In this document: positions 9,142-19,015 of the stretch, in pieces
Layout of the letters: each line of letters opens with the position of its first letter
How positions within the stretch are numbered: position 1 is the first letter of the stretch
Origin: Lacibacter sp. H407
GTDB taxonomy: Bacteria > Bacteroidota > Bacteroidia > Chitinophagales > Chitinophagaceae
NCBI RefSeq assembly: GCF_037892605.1
Contig: NZ_JBBKTU010000001.1
Span: 806,001-870,000, forward strand
DNA: 64,000 nt
Reading direction: 5' to 3'
Translations under genes and position numbers: made by a program
The notes under the pieces: model-generated
What the model was told of the DNA's origin: nothing
What the model saw: only the letters and a program-made list of their open reading frames with translations
Databases searched by the model: none

Positions 9142-10008
9142 CTACACTGTGTCCATAAACGTCCGTTCCACCTTACTAAAATAAACAGCACCTATTACCA
9201 GCACCACAAACATAAATACCACACTATAACCCAGTGAAAAGATATCAAAACTTCCTCTTTGAAACAATGCATATCTGAACCCTTCTACAATAGGGCTTAA
9301 AGGGTTCCATTCAATTAGAGGAGCAAACGACTTATCTTTTAAGAACGATAACGGATAAGCTACCGGTGTTGCATACATCAGTAACTGTACCGCAAAACCG
9401 ATCAACACCGTAAAGTCACGATACTTGGTAGTAAGAGAAGAAATAATGATTCCCAGTCCTAAACCAATACCTGCCATAATGATCACAAGTACCGGTATTA
9501 ATAACCAGTTCACACCAAAATTGATAGGTATCCCACGAAATACCGCAAACCAAACCATTCCCAAAAACAAAATGCCAAACTGAATACCCAATTTCACAAT
9601 ATTGGAAAGTACAATTGATAACGGTAATACCAACCGTGGAAAATAAACCTTTCCAAAAATATGAGCATTCGCTACAAACGTATTGGAAGTAGCCGTTAAG
9701 CAAGTAGAGAAATAATTCCATATGGTAATGCCGCTCATGTAGAACAAAATAGGCTCGATACCATCAGTAGGGATATTGGCAATTTTACCAAACACCAGCA
9801 GAAACATAATGGTGGTAAGTACAGGCTGGATGATATGCCACAACGGACCAAGAATGGTTTGCTTATACTGCGCCACAAAATCACGCCGCACAAATAACAT
9901 CATCAGATCACGGTACCTCCACACTTCTTTTAAGTTGAGATCAAATAAAGAAGCCTTGGGTTTAATTTCCAGATCCCAATTTTCTTCTTGTATAGTTTGC
10001 TGATTCAT
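9142..10008 (-). CDS. wzm: Polysaccharide ABC transporter permease, Wzm type
   Basis: A 288-residue ABC-2 type membrane protein. A cytoplasmic N-terminus (LKEVWRYRDLMMLFVRRDFV) is followed by about six hydrophobic segments, with PLWHIIQPVLTTIMFLLVFG as the first and the typical YATPVAYPLS and WNPLSPIVEGFR motifs of O-antigen and teichoic acid exporters. It forms the membrane pore for which the Wzt-like protein at 4483-5748 is the ATPase. The start MNQQTIQEENWD is chosen over an ATG 12 codons upstream because homology begins after it and the upstream codons are lysine-rich and poorly conserved in style. Confidence 0.9.
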   Translation of the reverse strand: MNQQTIQEENWDLEIKPKASLFDLNLKEVWRYRDLMMLFVRRDFVAQYKQTILGPLWHIIQPVLTTIMFLLVFGKIANIPTDGIEPILFYMSGITIWNYFSTCLTATSNTFVANAHIFGKVYFPRLVLPLSIVLSNIVKLGIQFGILFLGMVWFAVFRGIPINFGVNWLLIPVLVIIMAGIGLGLGIIISSLTTKYRDFTVLIGFAVQLLMYATPVAYPLSFLKDKSFAPLIEWNPLSPIVEGFRYALFQRGSFDIFSLGYSVVFMFVVLVIGAVYFSKVERTFMDTV

Positions 10009-10093
10009 GTTTTTTTCTTTCACCTTATTAACTCTTGTCATCATTTCACTTTATCAACTTTTCAACCTTCTTCCTCCACTATCGGTTATTCAC

Positions 10094-10570
10094 CTACCGG
10101 CTACCGGCCTTCCCCTTCATTCTCTTCGCCGGATTGCCCACATACACACCTTTTTTTTTAATATCTTTTGTTACTACAGCACCTGCACCAATCACAACTC
10201 CATGACATATACTCACCGGCAAAATCGTTGCATTACTACCGATAGATACATTATTGCCGATGATTGTTTTCTTCCATTTGCTGTGATCACCACCGGCAGG
10301 TTTTCCATCGCTGAATGTATCGTTGATGAACATAACGCCATGCCCAATAAAACAATCATCGCCGATGGTTACCAGTTCACAAATAAAACTATGGCTTTGG
10401 ATGCGGCAGTTGTTGCCGACCACTACCCCTTTTTGTATTTCAGTAAACGGACCCACAAAACAATCATCACCCAATGTACATTCATACAAATTCGATGGTT
10501 GCATGATCACAACTCCCTTACCCGTTTTTACTTTCCGGAGACTTACTTTTTTTAATTTATAGGTTGCCAT
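10094..10570 (-). CDS. WlbB-like hexapeptide sugar N-acyltransferase
   Basis: A 158-residue left-handed beta helix protein. Hexapeptide turns run from about residue 30 (LGDDCFVGPFTEIQKGVVVG) through VTIGDDCFIGHGVMFINDTF to VVIGAGAVVTKDIKKKGVYV. The GHGVMFINDTFSDG segment aligns with the GP(S/N)VVFTND loop of WlbB/WbpD, enzymes that acetylate the 3-amino group of UDP-3-amino uronic acids. The Gfo/Idh-type dehydrogenase upstream would be the WlbA counterpart, though no matching third aminotransferase is visible in the window. Confidence 0.75.
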   Translation of the reverse strand: MATYKLKKVSLRKVKTGKGVVIMQPSNLYECTLGDDCFVGPFTEIQKGVVVGNNCRIQSHSFICELVTIGDDCFIGHGVMFINDTFSDGKPAGGDHSKWKKTIIGNNVSIGSNATILPVSICHGVVIGAGAVVTKDIKKKGVYVGNPAKRMKGKAGSR

Positions 10571-10771
10571 TTATTGGATTGGTACGGTTATATACCGTCA
10601 GACCATGATCATTTGAATTTTATTTATTGAAATAGTTTGACGGTCTAAGGGCCGCACCGACCAGCTTAACCTTTCTTTCCTTTGAGGATTTGTGTCTTAG
10701 TGGCAATATAATTTGAACGAAGTAATCTGGCAAGTCTTTTCGTATGCTAGCTTTTGTATTGGCTCGCAGAG

Positions 10772-11797
10772 CTAGAAGCTGGCAGCTCGCAGCTTTCCGC
10801 CGGCTTTATAGAACTGCTCAATCATTTTCACACTATGAATCCCCTCTTCCCCCGACACATAATTCCTCTGCTTTCCTGCGATCACCCGTATAAACGCATC
10901 ATACACCCTCGCATGATTATTCATCGATCCCTGGTACCCTTTGTATTGATTGGCATCATTACCAGCAGTAAGTTTCGCCACATCAATCAAAACCGGTTCC
11001 TGATACTCGATCGTATTCAAATATGACCCACCGATCTTGATTGTTGCTTTCTCTGCAAGGATTGTGATTGAACCTTCGTAATTTTTATTCTTTGTATTTG
11101 TGCTGTAATGGAGTGTACCCGGCACTCCGGTGTTGGTAACAAACGAAAACACACCGGTATCTTCTACCTCGATCAATAGTTGATGCGCCACGTTAGCGGT
11201 GAACCCTTTTACAGTTTTTACCTCACCAAAAAACCAATACAACAGATCAATAAAATGACTGAACTGTGTAAACAATACGCCACCATCCAAGGCTTTTGTT
11301 CCCCGCCAATCTGATTGTTGGTAGTACTTCGCACCACGTTTCCAGAAACAATTCACTTGTATACTGTAAATTTTTCCGAGTTTATTTTTAGCAAGCAGGT
11401 TCTTAACAGCAGCTACAGGTGGGTTCAAGCGATTCTGCTTTACGATCAGCAAATGTTTTTTTGCTTTAGCAGCAGCATTGATCATCCGCTTACAATCAAC
11501 CGATGAAATCGCCATTGGCTTTTCACACAACACATGCACCCCCGCTTTCAATCCGCTGATGCTATGTGTTGCATGCAAACCATTGGGTGTGCAAACAAGT
11601 AATGCTTCCGCTTCTTCGTTTTTCAACATTTCTTTTATCGATGTGTAGCCATAACAATTATATTTCGCTGAAAATGCCTTCGCCTTTGTTTCATTAATAT
11701 CACACACTGCAACGAGCACGCCCTTTTCTGCGGCCAATGCTGCATGACGCTGTCCGATGGTTCCACATCCGACCAATAAAAAACGAGTGTGCTTCAT
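10772..11797 (-). CDS. Gfo/Idh/MocA oxidoreductase, WlbA-like
   Basis: About 341 residues. The N-terminal Rossmann fold has FLLVGCGTIGQRHA at the start, a CDIN acidic tip, LVCTPNGLHA and the family signature CEKPMAIS with its Lys near residue 95; a C-terminal alpha/beta domain follows. Members oxidise a sugar hydroxyl with NAD. Together with the WlbB-like gene downstream it may oxidise C3 of a nucleotide sugar before transamination. ATG 11797 (MKHTRF) is chosen because the Rossmann strand starts there; an in-frame extension to 11875 has no family-like sequence. Substrate unknown. Confidence 0.8.
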   Translation of the reverse strand: MKHTRFLLVGCGTIGQRHAALAAEKGVLVAVCDINETKAKAFSAKYNCYGYTSIKEMLKNEEAEALLVCTPNGLHATHSISGLKAGVHVLCEKPMAISSVDCKRMINAAAKAKKHLLIVKQNRLNPPVAAVKNLLAKNKLGKIYSIQVNCFWKRGAKYYQQSDWRGTKALDGGVLFTQFSHFIDLLYWFFGEVKTVKGFTANVAHQLLIEVEDTGVFSFVTNTGVPGTLHYSTNTKNKNYEGSITILAEKATIKIGGSYLNTIEYQEPVLIDVAKLTAGNDANQYKGYQGSMNNHARVYDAFIRVIAGKQRNYVSGEEGIHSVKMIEQFYKAGGKLRAASF

Positions 11798-11911
11798 TCT
11801 TTTTTCTCTGCTCATGAATAACAATTCTGGCTCAAAAAAATCAACATAATGAACATGAGATGATCGTGAAAGCACTGCTGCTATTCACTACAGTATTACA
11901 ACTGCTAAATC

Positions 11912-11976
11912 AAGGCTTCCGCCGAAACATGGGAGTGGTAATATGTTTCGGCTTGACTTTTTGTTTCTTTTGTGTC
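11912..11976. repeat. Intergenic hairpin and poly-pyrimidine repeat
   Basis: GCCGAAACAT (11921-11930) and ATGTTTCGGC (11943-11952) form a 10-bp stem, flanked by TCAAG and CTTGA, then a T-rich stretch. On the plus strand this resembles an intrinsic terminator, but all genes here are on the minus strand. The following CTTGAC...GTGTCAAG half-sites resemble a dispersed intergenic repeat I recall from other Bacteroidota genomes. Function unknown. Confidence 0.4.
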
Positions 11977-12008
11977 AAGACAAAAGAAAGATGAATGTGC
12001 AGGGCACA

Positions 12009-13115
12009 TCATGATTCCAAAATACGCTTCAAGCGTTCTTTAAATTTCTCAAATGAAAAATACGTTAGCATGTTTTGCTGTACTTCTCTTGAATGATGTT
12101 CTGTTGTTAAAACGTTCACTAACGCCGCAGTCAATTCATCGGAACTATCCGGATCAATCAACGTCCCCAATTTCCCAAACTGCAACGCCTCCGTACTCCC
12201 ATCCTTATTCCCTGCAATCACAGACAATCCACACCCCATGGCTTCTAAATACACAATTCCAAACCCTTCGCCTTTACTGGGCATCACAAATACATCAGCC
12301 AATAAATAATGATCGGTCACTTCTACATCAGCAATAAACCCCGGCATGATCACCTTGTCCGCTAATCCAAGTGATGTAATCAATGTTTGCATACGTTGCA
12401 ATTCGGCTGCATCAGCCTTCCCTGCAAGAATATATTTGAACCGAATGTTTTTTTGAATCAGTTGAGGTAATACACTGATTAATGTATCATACCCCTTATA
12501 CCCTTCGCTGCTGTTGAGCCGGGTTAATGTAAAAATGATTTTCTCATCTGCGCTTAGCCCATACCGTTGTTGCAGGTAATTAGGCTTAATAAATTGAGAT
12601 GGCAGTTGAAAATAAGGATCGATCGTATTTGGGAATACGGTGATCTTCTCTGCATCTAATTGTTGTTGTTCGATCAACTGTTGTTTGGTGAATGTGCTCA
12701 CAGCCAGAATCTGATCTGCGTGCTCCAATACTTTTTTCTTTAATCCGCTCACCGGTTCAAACACTTCAATGCCATGACAAATCACAATGATTTTTTTATT
12801 TGGTGCCAACAGTTTGATCAATACCCCGATCAAAGCAAGATTCAAATGACCCAGAACGATAACATCCTGCTTGAATGCCTGCATCACTGCAGAAAAAACA
12901 AAACTTATTTTTTGTCCGTTGAAAACATGGTACCGTGCACCTTGCGTGTACTGCGCATCGAACCGGTCATCATACATCCCTGCAAAACTGTTGCGGAGAG
13001 AAAGGGTAGGTGACAGATCCATCAGTGCTTTGATCAAAGCACGGTTGAACTTTTCAATCCCACCCATATGAGAAAAAGCAGTCAAAACAAGAAATAAGAT
13101 CCGTTTCTCCTTCAT
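12009..13115 (-). CDS. Glycosyltransferase family 4
   Basis: A 368-residue GT-B enzyme. The N-terminal domain has the SHMGGIEKFNRALIKAL loop typical of GT4 acceptor domains and VICHGIEVFEP. The C-terminal domain has IFTLTRLNSSEGYKGYDTLI and the E-x7-E donor signature in PSKGEGFGIVYLEAMGCG near residue 285. It is likely a retaining transferase, probably acting early because it is the first glycosyltransferase gene of the operon. Donor unknown. Confidence 0.85.
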   Translation of the reverse strand: MKEKRILFLVLTAFSHMGGIEKFNRALIKALMDLSPTLSLRNSFAGMYDDRFDAQYTQGARYHVFNGQKISFVFSAVMQAFKQDVIVLGHLNLALIGVLIKLLAPNKKIIVICHGIEVFEPVSGLKKKVLEHADQILAVSTFTKQQLIEQQQLDAEKITVFPNTIDPYFQLPSQFIKPNYLQQRYGLSADEKIIFTLTRLNSSEGYKGYDTLISVLPQLIQKNIRFKYILAGKADAAELQRMQTLITSLGLADKVIMPGFIADVEVTDHYLLADVFVMPSKGEGFGIVYLEAMGCGLSVIAGNKDGSTEALQFGKLGTLIDPDSSDELTAALVNVLTTEHHSREVQQNMLTYFSFEKFKERLKRILES

Positions 13116-13204
13116 ATTAAACCGTATCCCAGAAACGTTTCACCAACATGTAAACATGTATTTATACTTTGTCAAATTCATCCTTAAAAATATTCATCTC
13201 TTCG

Positions 13205-13270
13205 CTTGAACGATGTCACTCCTCCCCTTTAAGGGGGACCCTTAAGGAAGGAACGAAGTTCGGGGTGGCG
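13205..13270. repeat. Palindromic intergenic repeat of the TCCCCCTTAAGGGGGA type
   Basis: The spacer between the GT4 gene and the asparagine-synthase gene contains CCCCTTTAAGGGGG and the flanking sequence GTTCGGGGTGGCGGA. It is similar in style to dispersed palindromic intergenic units found in several Bacteroidota. It may act as an RNA hairpin between the two cistrons. Only one copy lies in this window. Confidence 0.35.
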
Positions 13271-13272
13271 GA

Positions 13273-15048
13273 TCACATCTTCTCCTGAAACCGATTCATC
13301 AATAACGCACACCAATACCTCCCCCACGATAATTTCTTTTTTTGAAAGTCTTTGTATAAACCTTCTTCCGCCCTATTGGAAGGCTTGATATATTCATTCG
13401 ATTTTAACCATCCTTCAAATGGAAACGTAAACCCTTGTTTTTTCCGCTTCCAGATTGCCTCCGGTAATTCATCTGCAAAGGATTTCACCAATACATATTT
13501 AGGTGGAACGGTTTTAAACTTTATTGCCGCATCAATCGCCCCCGCCATCAGCATCACTTCCTTATCTAAAAACGGAACACGTATTTCAATACCATGCCAC
13601 ATACTCATGAAGTCAGAATCCTTGAGCAACTGGTTCTGCATATAAAAATTCGTCTCTAACCAGCTGACCCGGTTCCCGTTGCTCAATTCACCCACCGGGT
13701 AATGATCACTGATCGAAAGAAGATCTTTTTCAATTTCCGCTTGTGTTGTGCCGAGTAAGGATGCAACTGAAACAGGTGTAAAAATGCCTCGGTAGCTCAG
13801 GTATTCAGACGCCACATTGGGCATACCGGCATAACTGAGTTTACGCATCCGGTGATCAGGAAAGTTTTGCAGGCTACGCAAAAAACCTGCTGGCATTTTT
13901 TGCACATACTTCATGATCTTCTGCTGTTGAAATGAGGGGTAGCCGCCAAACAATTCATCGGCACCAAGGCCAGATAACACAGCTTTCAAGCCATATGCCT
14001 TCGCATACATCGAAATAAAATACGTATTAATGCCATCCAATGTTGGTTGGTCCATCGCCTCCATGGCATCATCCAACTGCTGGTTGAAAATATCTTTCGT
14101 AACCAAAAAGCTCTGATGCCTGGCGCCTGTTTTATCAATGATCAGCTGTTGATACTTTTCTTCAGAATAAGCTTTCTCATTAAAGATTATTGATAATGTA
14201 TGCAAATCATCTGTTCGGGTATGGCTGGCGATCAACGTCAGCAGGCTCGAATCAATACCGCCACTAAGGAACAATCCGATCGGAGCATCAGCGATCAGAT
14301 GACGGCCCACAGCTTGTTCCAGCGTTTCACGCATCAGCGCCAATGCTTCGTCTTCATTCTTCAACTGCTGGGTAAACGTCCAACGGAAAAAACGATGTAC
14401 TTTCCGTTTCAGCGAAGGCAGATCAATAACCACCGCCGTTCCCTTTTCCAGAGGGATCACATTTTTTAAAGTAGTGACAGGTTCAGGTAAATGACCAAAG
14501 GTTAAAAAAGCAGAACGCCATTGGGGATTCTCTTCAAAATGCTTTCCTGATGCAGAAAAAGCACGTATCTCCGATGCAAAATACAGGCACTCCCGGTCAA
14601 TAAAGTAATACAATGGCTTAATGCCAGCATGGTCTCTTGCTAATATCAATTGTCGTCTCTTCTCATCCCAAATAGCAAGGGCAAACATCCCATTAAAAAA
14701 CTCGAAGGCATCCAAACCCCATTGACGATAGGCTTTTAAGATTACCTCAGTATCACTTTCCGTACGGAACTGATGTCCGTACTGTTGCAACGTGGCACGC
14801 AGTTCCAGATAATTATATATTTCGCCGTTGAAAATAATTGTTAGCTCTTCATCAATCATCGGCTGATGTCCTGCTTCACTCAGATCGATCAACGACAACC
14901 TTCGGTGACCAAACGCCAATGGCAACAATGGGTGAATAAACAGCCCCGCATCATCCGGTCCGCCCCGGTGCATCGTATCACGCATCTGCAAAATACGCTG
15001 GGGCAGGTTACCTGCCAAAGGATCAAATATTCCCGCTATTCGACACAT
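13273..15048 (-). CDS. asnB: Asparagine synthase (glutamine-hydrolysing)-like amidotransferase
   Basis: A 591-residue protein. An N-terminal Ntn glutaminase domain begins MCRIAGIF, with Cys2 as nucleophile, RGPDD-like GGPDDAG and FNGEIYNY. The synthetase domain has the PP-loop LFLSGGIDSSLL near residue 260 and SGLGADELFGGY. Free asparagine synthesis is possible, but in polysaccharide operons such proteins usually amidate a sugar carboxylate (WbpS type) or an attached amino acid. Its position directly after wzc and before the first glycosyltransferase supports the modification role; that is inference. Confidence 0.85.
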   Translation of the reverse strand: MCRIAGIFDPLAGNLPQRILQMRDTMHRGGPDDAGLFIHPLLPLAFGHRRLSLIDLSEAGHQPMIDEELTIIFNGEIYNYLELRATLQQYGHQFRTESDTEVILKAYRQWGLDAFEFFNGMFALAIWDEKRRQLILARDHAGIKPLYYFIDRECLYFASEIRAFSASGKHFEENPQWRSAFLTFGHLPEPVTTLKNVIPLEKGTAVVIDLPSLKRKVHRFFRWTFTQQLKNEDEALALMRETLEQAVGRHLIADAPIGLFLSGGIDSSLLTLIASHTRTDDLHTLSIIFNEKAYSEEKYQQLIIDKTGARHQSFLVTKDIFNQQLDDAMEAMDQPTLDGINTYFISMYAKAYGLKAVLSGLGADELFGGYPSFQQQKIMKYVQKMPAGFLRSLQNFPDHRMRKLSYAGMPNVASEYLSYRGIFTPVSVASLLGTTQAEIEKDLLSISDHYPVGELSNGNRVSWLETNFYMQNQLLKDSDFMSMWHGIEIRVPFLDKEVMLMAGAIDAAIKFKTVPPKYVLVKSFADELPEAIWKRKKQGFTFPFEGWLKSNEYIKPSNRAEEGLYKDFQKKKLSWGRYWCALLMNRFQEKM

Positions 15049-15601
15049 AGAGTATGGACTTGCACATGTTTTGAAAAATAATTAGTACTCCCATTTCGAA
15101 GCAAAGCTCTCGTTTGGAGTGTCGGGACATACTAGCCAGCGTAGCTTTGGACCTATAATGAGAAATCAATTCTTTATTCTTTAGTCTACTAAACTCAAAC
15201 CTGCTTATCTGCGTTCTTCTGCGTTTGTCGGTGGTCTACAAAACCTTTCCCGAAATCCCGTTCTTACCACCCTTTCATCTTTTTTCAAACTATATATTTT
15301 TCACTCGGGCGGGACCGCCTGGGCAACTTCCCGTTAACAAGTTCCTGCTGTTAATAATCAGTTCATCTATGAACCACAACATTGTAACTGTTCAAAAAAG
15401 TCGGAGGGGCCACATAAGAGATTGTATCACAAGCATTTTCATTCACTAGTTCAATGTTCGATTATGGCCTTATCTGAAAACCAAGTTGTTGGAGATCCTG
15501 GCAAAAATGCTGGGTCTGCACAGTATTTAAATCAACGACTATCTTTCCAATCAGTATCATCTGGATTCTATTCACATTGCAAGTGTAGCGCCGCAATCGA
15601 T
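15049..15601. other. Non-coding gap between wzc-like and asnB-like genes
   Basis: About 550 bases with no convincing gene on either strand. Open frames of 70-130 codons on the plus strand have no family features and partly overlap the Wzc 3' end. No tRNA-like or strong terminator structure was recognised. The length is unusual for this otherwise compact operon, so an internal promoter or a lost gene is possible. Confidence 0.4.
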
Positions 15602-17992
15602 CTACTTAATCCCAATAAACTGCAACACCTTATTATACCACTTATTCCTCGAGGGGTCATTATCGTAATACCCATAACCATATCCATATCCATATCCGTA
15701 GCCATAACCATATCCACCATAACCATAATAACTGTTATAGCCTTCCACTTTAATATCATTCACCAACATACTGGTTGCAGGGAATTTCTTTTGCTGATAA
15801 AGATCTTCCAGCATTTGTAGTTGCTTTTTGAAAGTATAGCGCTGGCGTATCACAAAAAGCGTGGCATCGGCAAACTGGGCAAGTGTCATCGCATCACTCA
15901 CAAGCCCAACTGGTGCCGTATCAATCACCACTGCATCAAAATGATCACGGCAAAACTCAAACAATTCCTTGATCTTTGGTTCCAGCAACATTTCCGATGG
16001 ATTCGGCGGAGTAGGTCCGCAGGCGATGACGTACAGGTTATCAATATCAGGCACTTTCATCGGCAATTCATCGAGCCCGATCTTACCGATCACATAATGG
16101 GTAATACCAAAAGCACGTTGCAAACCCAAACCACTCACCACTTTCGGTTTTCGTAGATCAAATTCAAGAATCACAGTGCGCTTACCGGTCAATGCAATAG
16201 ATGCAGCCAGATTGGTGGCAGCAAACGACTTACCCTCACCGCTGAAAGAGGAGGTAACCAGTATCACTGGTGTACGGTCTTTCTTTAATACCGGCTGCAG
16301 GTTAGAACGGATGATCCTGAACTGCTCTGCTAAAATGGTTCGGCTGTTTTTCACAACAACCAGCGTTTGGGCTTTGTCGTTATGACCTAGCTCCCCTATC
16401 ACCGGCATTTTGGTAAACTTTACAATATCAGCCTTTGTGGTTACCCGGTCATTCATCAGATCACGGATCAACACAATAATAACAGGCACCAAAATTCCGA
16501 AGAAAATAGCAAGCATATAAGCATTTCTGCGTTTAGGGAAAATAGGCATCCCGCCACCTTCCGCCTCAGAAAAAATCTTCGAATTCGATAAAGTAGAGGC
16601 AAGTTGGATACCCGTTTCTTCCCTTTTTTGTAACAGGAACGTATATAATTCATTCTTAATTAGTTGCTGACGTTTGATCTCCCGAATCTGGCTTTCCTTT
16701 GCAGGTAAGGCAAACATTTCAGTACGCATCAAATTGTTTCGCTTCAATAGTTCTGTTTTGGAAAGCATGTAGGCCTCACGGATATTCTTCAGATTTTCGA
16801 TCATAGATGTGCGGGTCTTTTCGATGCTTTGCTCAATTTCTCTGATCACTGGGCTGCCTTCACGGCTTACCCGTAATTCATTCTCACGACGGAGAAGAAG
16901 TTGGTTATACTCCGAAATTAGGGCACCCAATGTTGGGTCTTGAATACCCAAAGTAGTAGGTGTAAGATTATATACGTTTTGCTTGTCTTTAATGTAATTA
17001 TCTAACAGATCTAGCACCATTATCTGCATTTCCTGTGTGCGTAATTCCACTTCCGTTTGACTTAGATTATCTAAGTACATTTGCGACTGGTTTTCCAGAT
17101 CTAGAAATTGATTCCGCTTTTTGAAATCCTGAAGGTTAGCTTCCACAATACCAAGATCATTTTCCAGGCTTGAAAGTCGGTCAGAAATAAATCTTAAAGA
17201 GTTTTCAGATATCCGGCTTTTATCTTGAACATTGTACGATCCATATTCTTTCATCACCTGATTGAGGATATCAAGCCCTTTTTCCACATTCAGGGTATTC
17301 AGACTTAAATTCAACACACTTGAGCTTCGGCTCTTAGGTGAAATATTCAAACGACCTGAAATCGAACCAGCCACAGATTTGGAAGGACTCCAGCTATAAG
17401 TGAATTTTCTTCCACTGACCTCCTCCATACTGCCACTGGGAACAATACGAAAAATGGCATTCCCGATTTCAAAATTGCTGAAAAATTGCCGTGGTTTGGT
17501 CTCCTTATTAATGAGAAAACTGTTTGCGGTTAAAAGTTCTAAATTGAAAGAATATACTCTCGTACTATCCACAATACTAACTGGCTCGACAACGAAAGGA
17601 GCACGGTTATAAATTTCACTGCTACGCACCTTTCCATGTTCAATATAGGTACTGTTCAAGTGAAGGCTGTCTACTACACGTTTTAAAAACTCTTTCGAAC
17701 GCATCAAGTCAATTTCATCTTCTGTATTGATCTTATCGGTCGGGTTAAAAATACTGCTGAACTTGTCGTTCCCTTTGATATTGGTGGCATTCTCCACTTT
17801 CACGATCATGCTGCTGCTAACCGTATAAACAGGGGTTGCCCAACGGAGGTAAGCCCATGAAACGATCAGGGCAATACCAAGAGAAAAGAAAAACAACGGC
17901 AGGTTGGAGATATACTTAAACAGAATCTCCTTAAAGGTCATTAATCTGCTTTCGGCTTCTGCCTGAGGCAAATGTTCAAATTCGTTGGCCAT
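15602..17992 (-). CDS. wzc: Wzc-like polysaccharide co-polymerase / tyrosine kinase
   Basis: A 796-residue protein. The N-terminal chain-length-determinant domain has a first membrane helix (YISNLPLFFFSLGIALIVSW, about residues 28-47), a long coiled coil (about 280-480) and a second helix (AYMLAIFFGILVPVIIVLI). The C-terminal BY-kinase has Walker A SSFSGEGKSFAATN near 590, Walker A' VILEFDLRKP and Walker B FDAVVIDTAPVG. The tail is a glycine-tyrosine cluster (about 755-780) instead of the mixed Tyr cluster of E. coli Wzc, presumably autophosphorylated. It controls chain length with the Wza-like protein immediately upstream. Confidence 0.92.
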   Translation of the reverse strand: MANEFEHLPQAEAESRLMTFKEILFKYISNLPLFFFSLGIALIVSWAYLRWATPVYTVSSSMIVKVENATNIKGNDKFSSIFNPTDKINTEDEIDLMRSKEFLKRVVDSLHLNSTYIEHGKVRSSEIYNRAPFVVEPVSIVDSTRVYSFNLELLTANSFLINKETKPRQFFSNFEIGNAIFRIVPSGSMEEVSGRKFTYSWSPSKSVAGSISGRLNISPKSRSSSVLNLSLNTLNVEKGLDILNQVMKEYGSYNVQDKSRISENSLRFISDRLSSLENDLGIVEANLQDFKKRNQFLDLENQSQMYLDNLSQTEVELRTQEMQIMVLDLLDNYIKDKQNVYNLTPTTLGIQDPTLGALISEYNQLLLRRENELRVSREGSPVIREIEQSIEKTRTSMIENLKNIREAYMLSKTELLKRNNLMRTEMFALPAKESQIREIKRQQLIKNELYTFLLQKREETGIQLASTLSNSKIFSEAEGGGMPIFPKRRNAYMLAIFFGILVPVIIVLIRDLMNDRVTTKADIVKFTKMPVIGELGHNDKAQTLVVVKNSRTILAEQFRIIRSNLQPVLKKDRTPVILVTSSFSGEGKSFAATNLAASIALTGKRTVILEFDLRKPKVVSGLGLQRAFGITHYVIGKIGLDELPMKVPDIDNLYVIACGPTPPNPSEMLLEPKIKELFEFCRDHFDAVVIDTAPVGLVSDAMTLAQFADATLFVIRQRYTFKKQLQMLEDLYQQKKFPATSMLVNDIKVEGYNSYYGYGGYGYGYGYGYGYGYGYYDNDPSRNKWYNKVLQFIGIK

Positions 17993-18004
17993 TCTATATA
18001 AAAA

Positions 18005-18880
18005 TTAGCGGAATAAATTAGTAAGAATAATAATGAAATTGATAAGTGAGAACCCTAAACTGACAAATTGAAACCTTCTTTGAAAAGTCTGATCAGTAGA
18101 TACTAACCGCCTGTCAGTCGGTGCCACATATACCATATCATTTTGCTTCAGGTAATAATTAGGGGAATTGAAAAAATCTCCCTTCGTGAGGTCAACCGTA
18201 TGCATAGTCCGAATTCCATTTTGCTCTCGAATGATCAGGATGTTTTTTAAGTTCCCTCCCTCCTCAATACCGCCAGCCATCCCAAGCGCTTCCAGAAAAG
18301 TAACACGTTCAGAGGGGAAGATAATAGAACCTGGCGACCCAACCAGCCCGTGAAACGTTACCCGGAAATTTTGGTAACGGATATTTACAATCGGATCTTC
18401 TTTGAGATATTCACTTGCACGTTTTACAATTTCCTTTTCCAATGCAGATTTTGTCATCCCGTCGGCCTTTATAACTCCAAGCAAGGGCAATTTGATTTCA
18501 CCGGTAATAATATCAACCAAATAGTTGTTAGAGGCCCCGCCAGTTCCTCCGCCTGATCCGGAACTTGCTCCGGCACCTGCCGCACCTTCCGCACCGGCAC
18601 CCACGGTTCCCTGTGAATAATTCTGGCTGAACAATTGATTGGTTGCGGAGCTTCTTGATGAAATATTTACCTGCAGCAAATCACCCTTTTGAATAATTGG
18701 CTCCACCAGCTGGTACTGACCAAGTTTGGACGTATCCAAACCTTCATTAAAATACACAGTTTCTTTCCGCAATTTTTCAGGCGATACACAGGCCGATAAA
18801 AACAGCGCCATACTCACAGCCATCAGGCCCAGAAATCGCATCATACTATAAGTTTGATCAGTCGATTGATGTTTATCCAT
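18005..18880 (-). CDS. wza: Wza-like polysaccharide export lipoprotein
   Basis: About 292 residues from the ATG at 18880, with a signal peptide MMRFLGLMAVSMALFLSAC whose LSAC lipobox predicts lipidation. It then has the poly_export (SBB/PES) domain: YQLVEPIIQKGDLLQVNISS and DIITGEIKLPLLGVIKADGM. A SLBB domain follows (FHGLVGSPGSIIFPSERVTF), and the protein ends in a single hydrophobic helix (SLGFSLINFIIILTNLF). A gly/ala/ser-rich linker (about residues 105-125) is unusual. An in-frame extension to 18958 lacks a signal peptide and is rejected. It forms the outer-membrane end of the export machine. Confidence 0.9.
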   Translation of the reverse strand: MDKHQSTDQTYSMMRFLGLMAVSMALFLSACVSPEKLRKETVYFNEGLDTSKLGQYQLVEPIIQKGDLLQVNISSRSSATNQLFSQNYSQGTVGAGAEGAAGAGASSGSGGGTGGASNNYLVDIITGEIKLPLLGVIKADGMTKSALEKEIVKRASEYLKEDPIVNIRYQNFRVTFHGLVGSPGSIIFPSERVTFLEALGMAGGIEEGGNLKNILIIREQNGIRTMHTVDLTKGDFFNSPNYYLKQNDMVYVAPTDRRLVSTDQTFQRRFQFVSLGFSLINFIIILTNLFR

Positions 18881-19015
18881 GAACGTTACAATAAATGATT
18901 TATTTGAACTCGATCTTTTTGAACTTTTTCTTCCCGTCTTACAACGCACAACTAACAACTGCTGTCTTCCTCACTAATGACTATCCACTATCTGCTTCTG
19001 TCTTCCAACTATGGT

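Noticed and set aside
15422-15820. A 132-codon plus-strand ORF opposite the Wzc tail
   Set aside because: It is the complement of the glycine-tyrosine repeat and shows low-complexity Ile/Ser/Val runs; the Wzc frame is clearly real.
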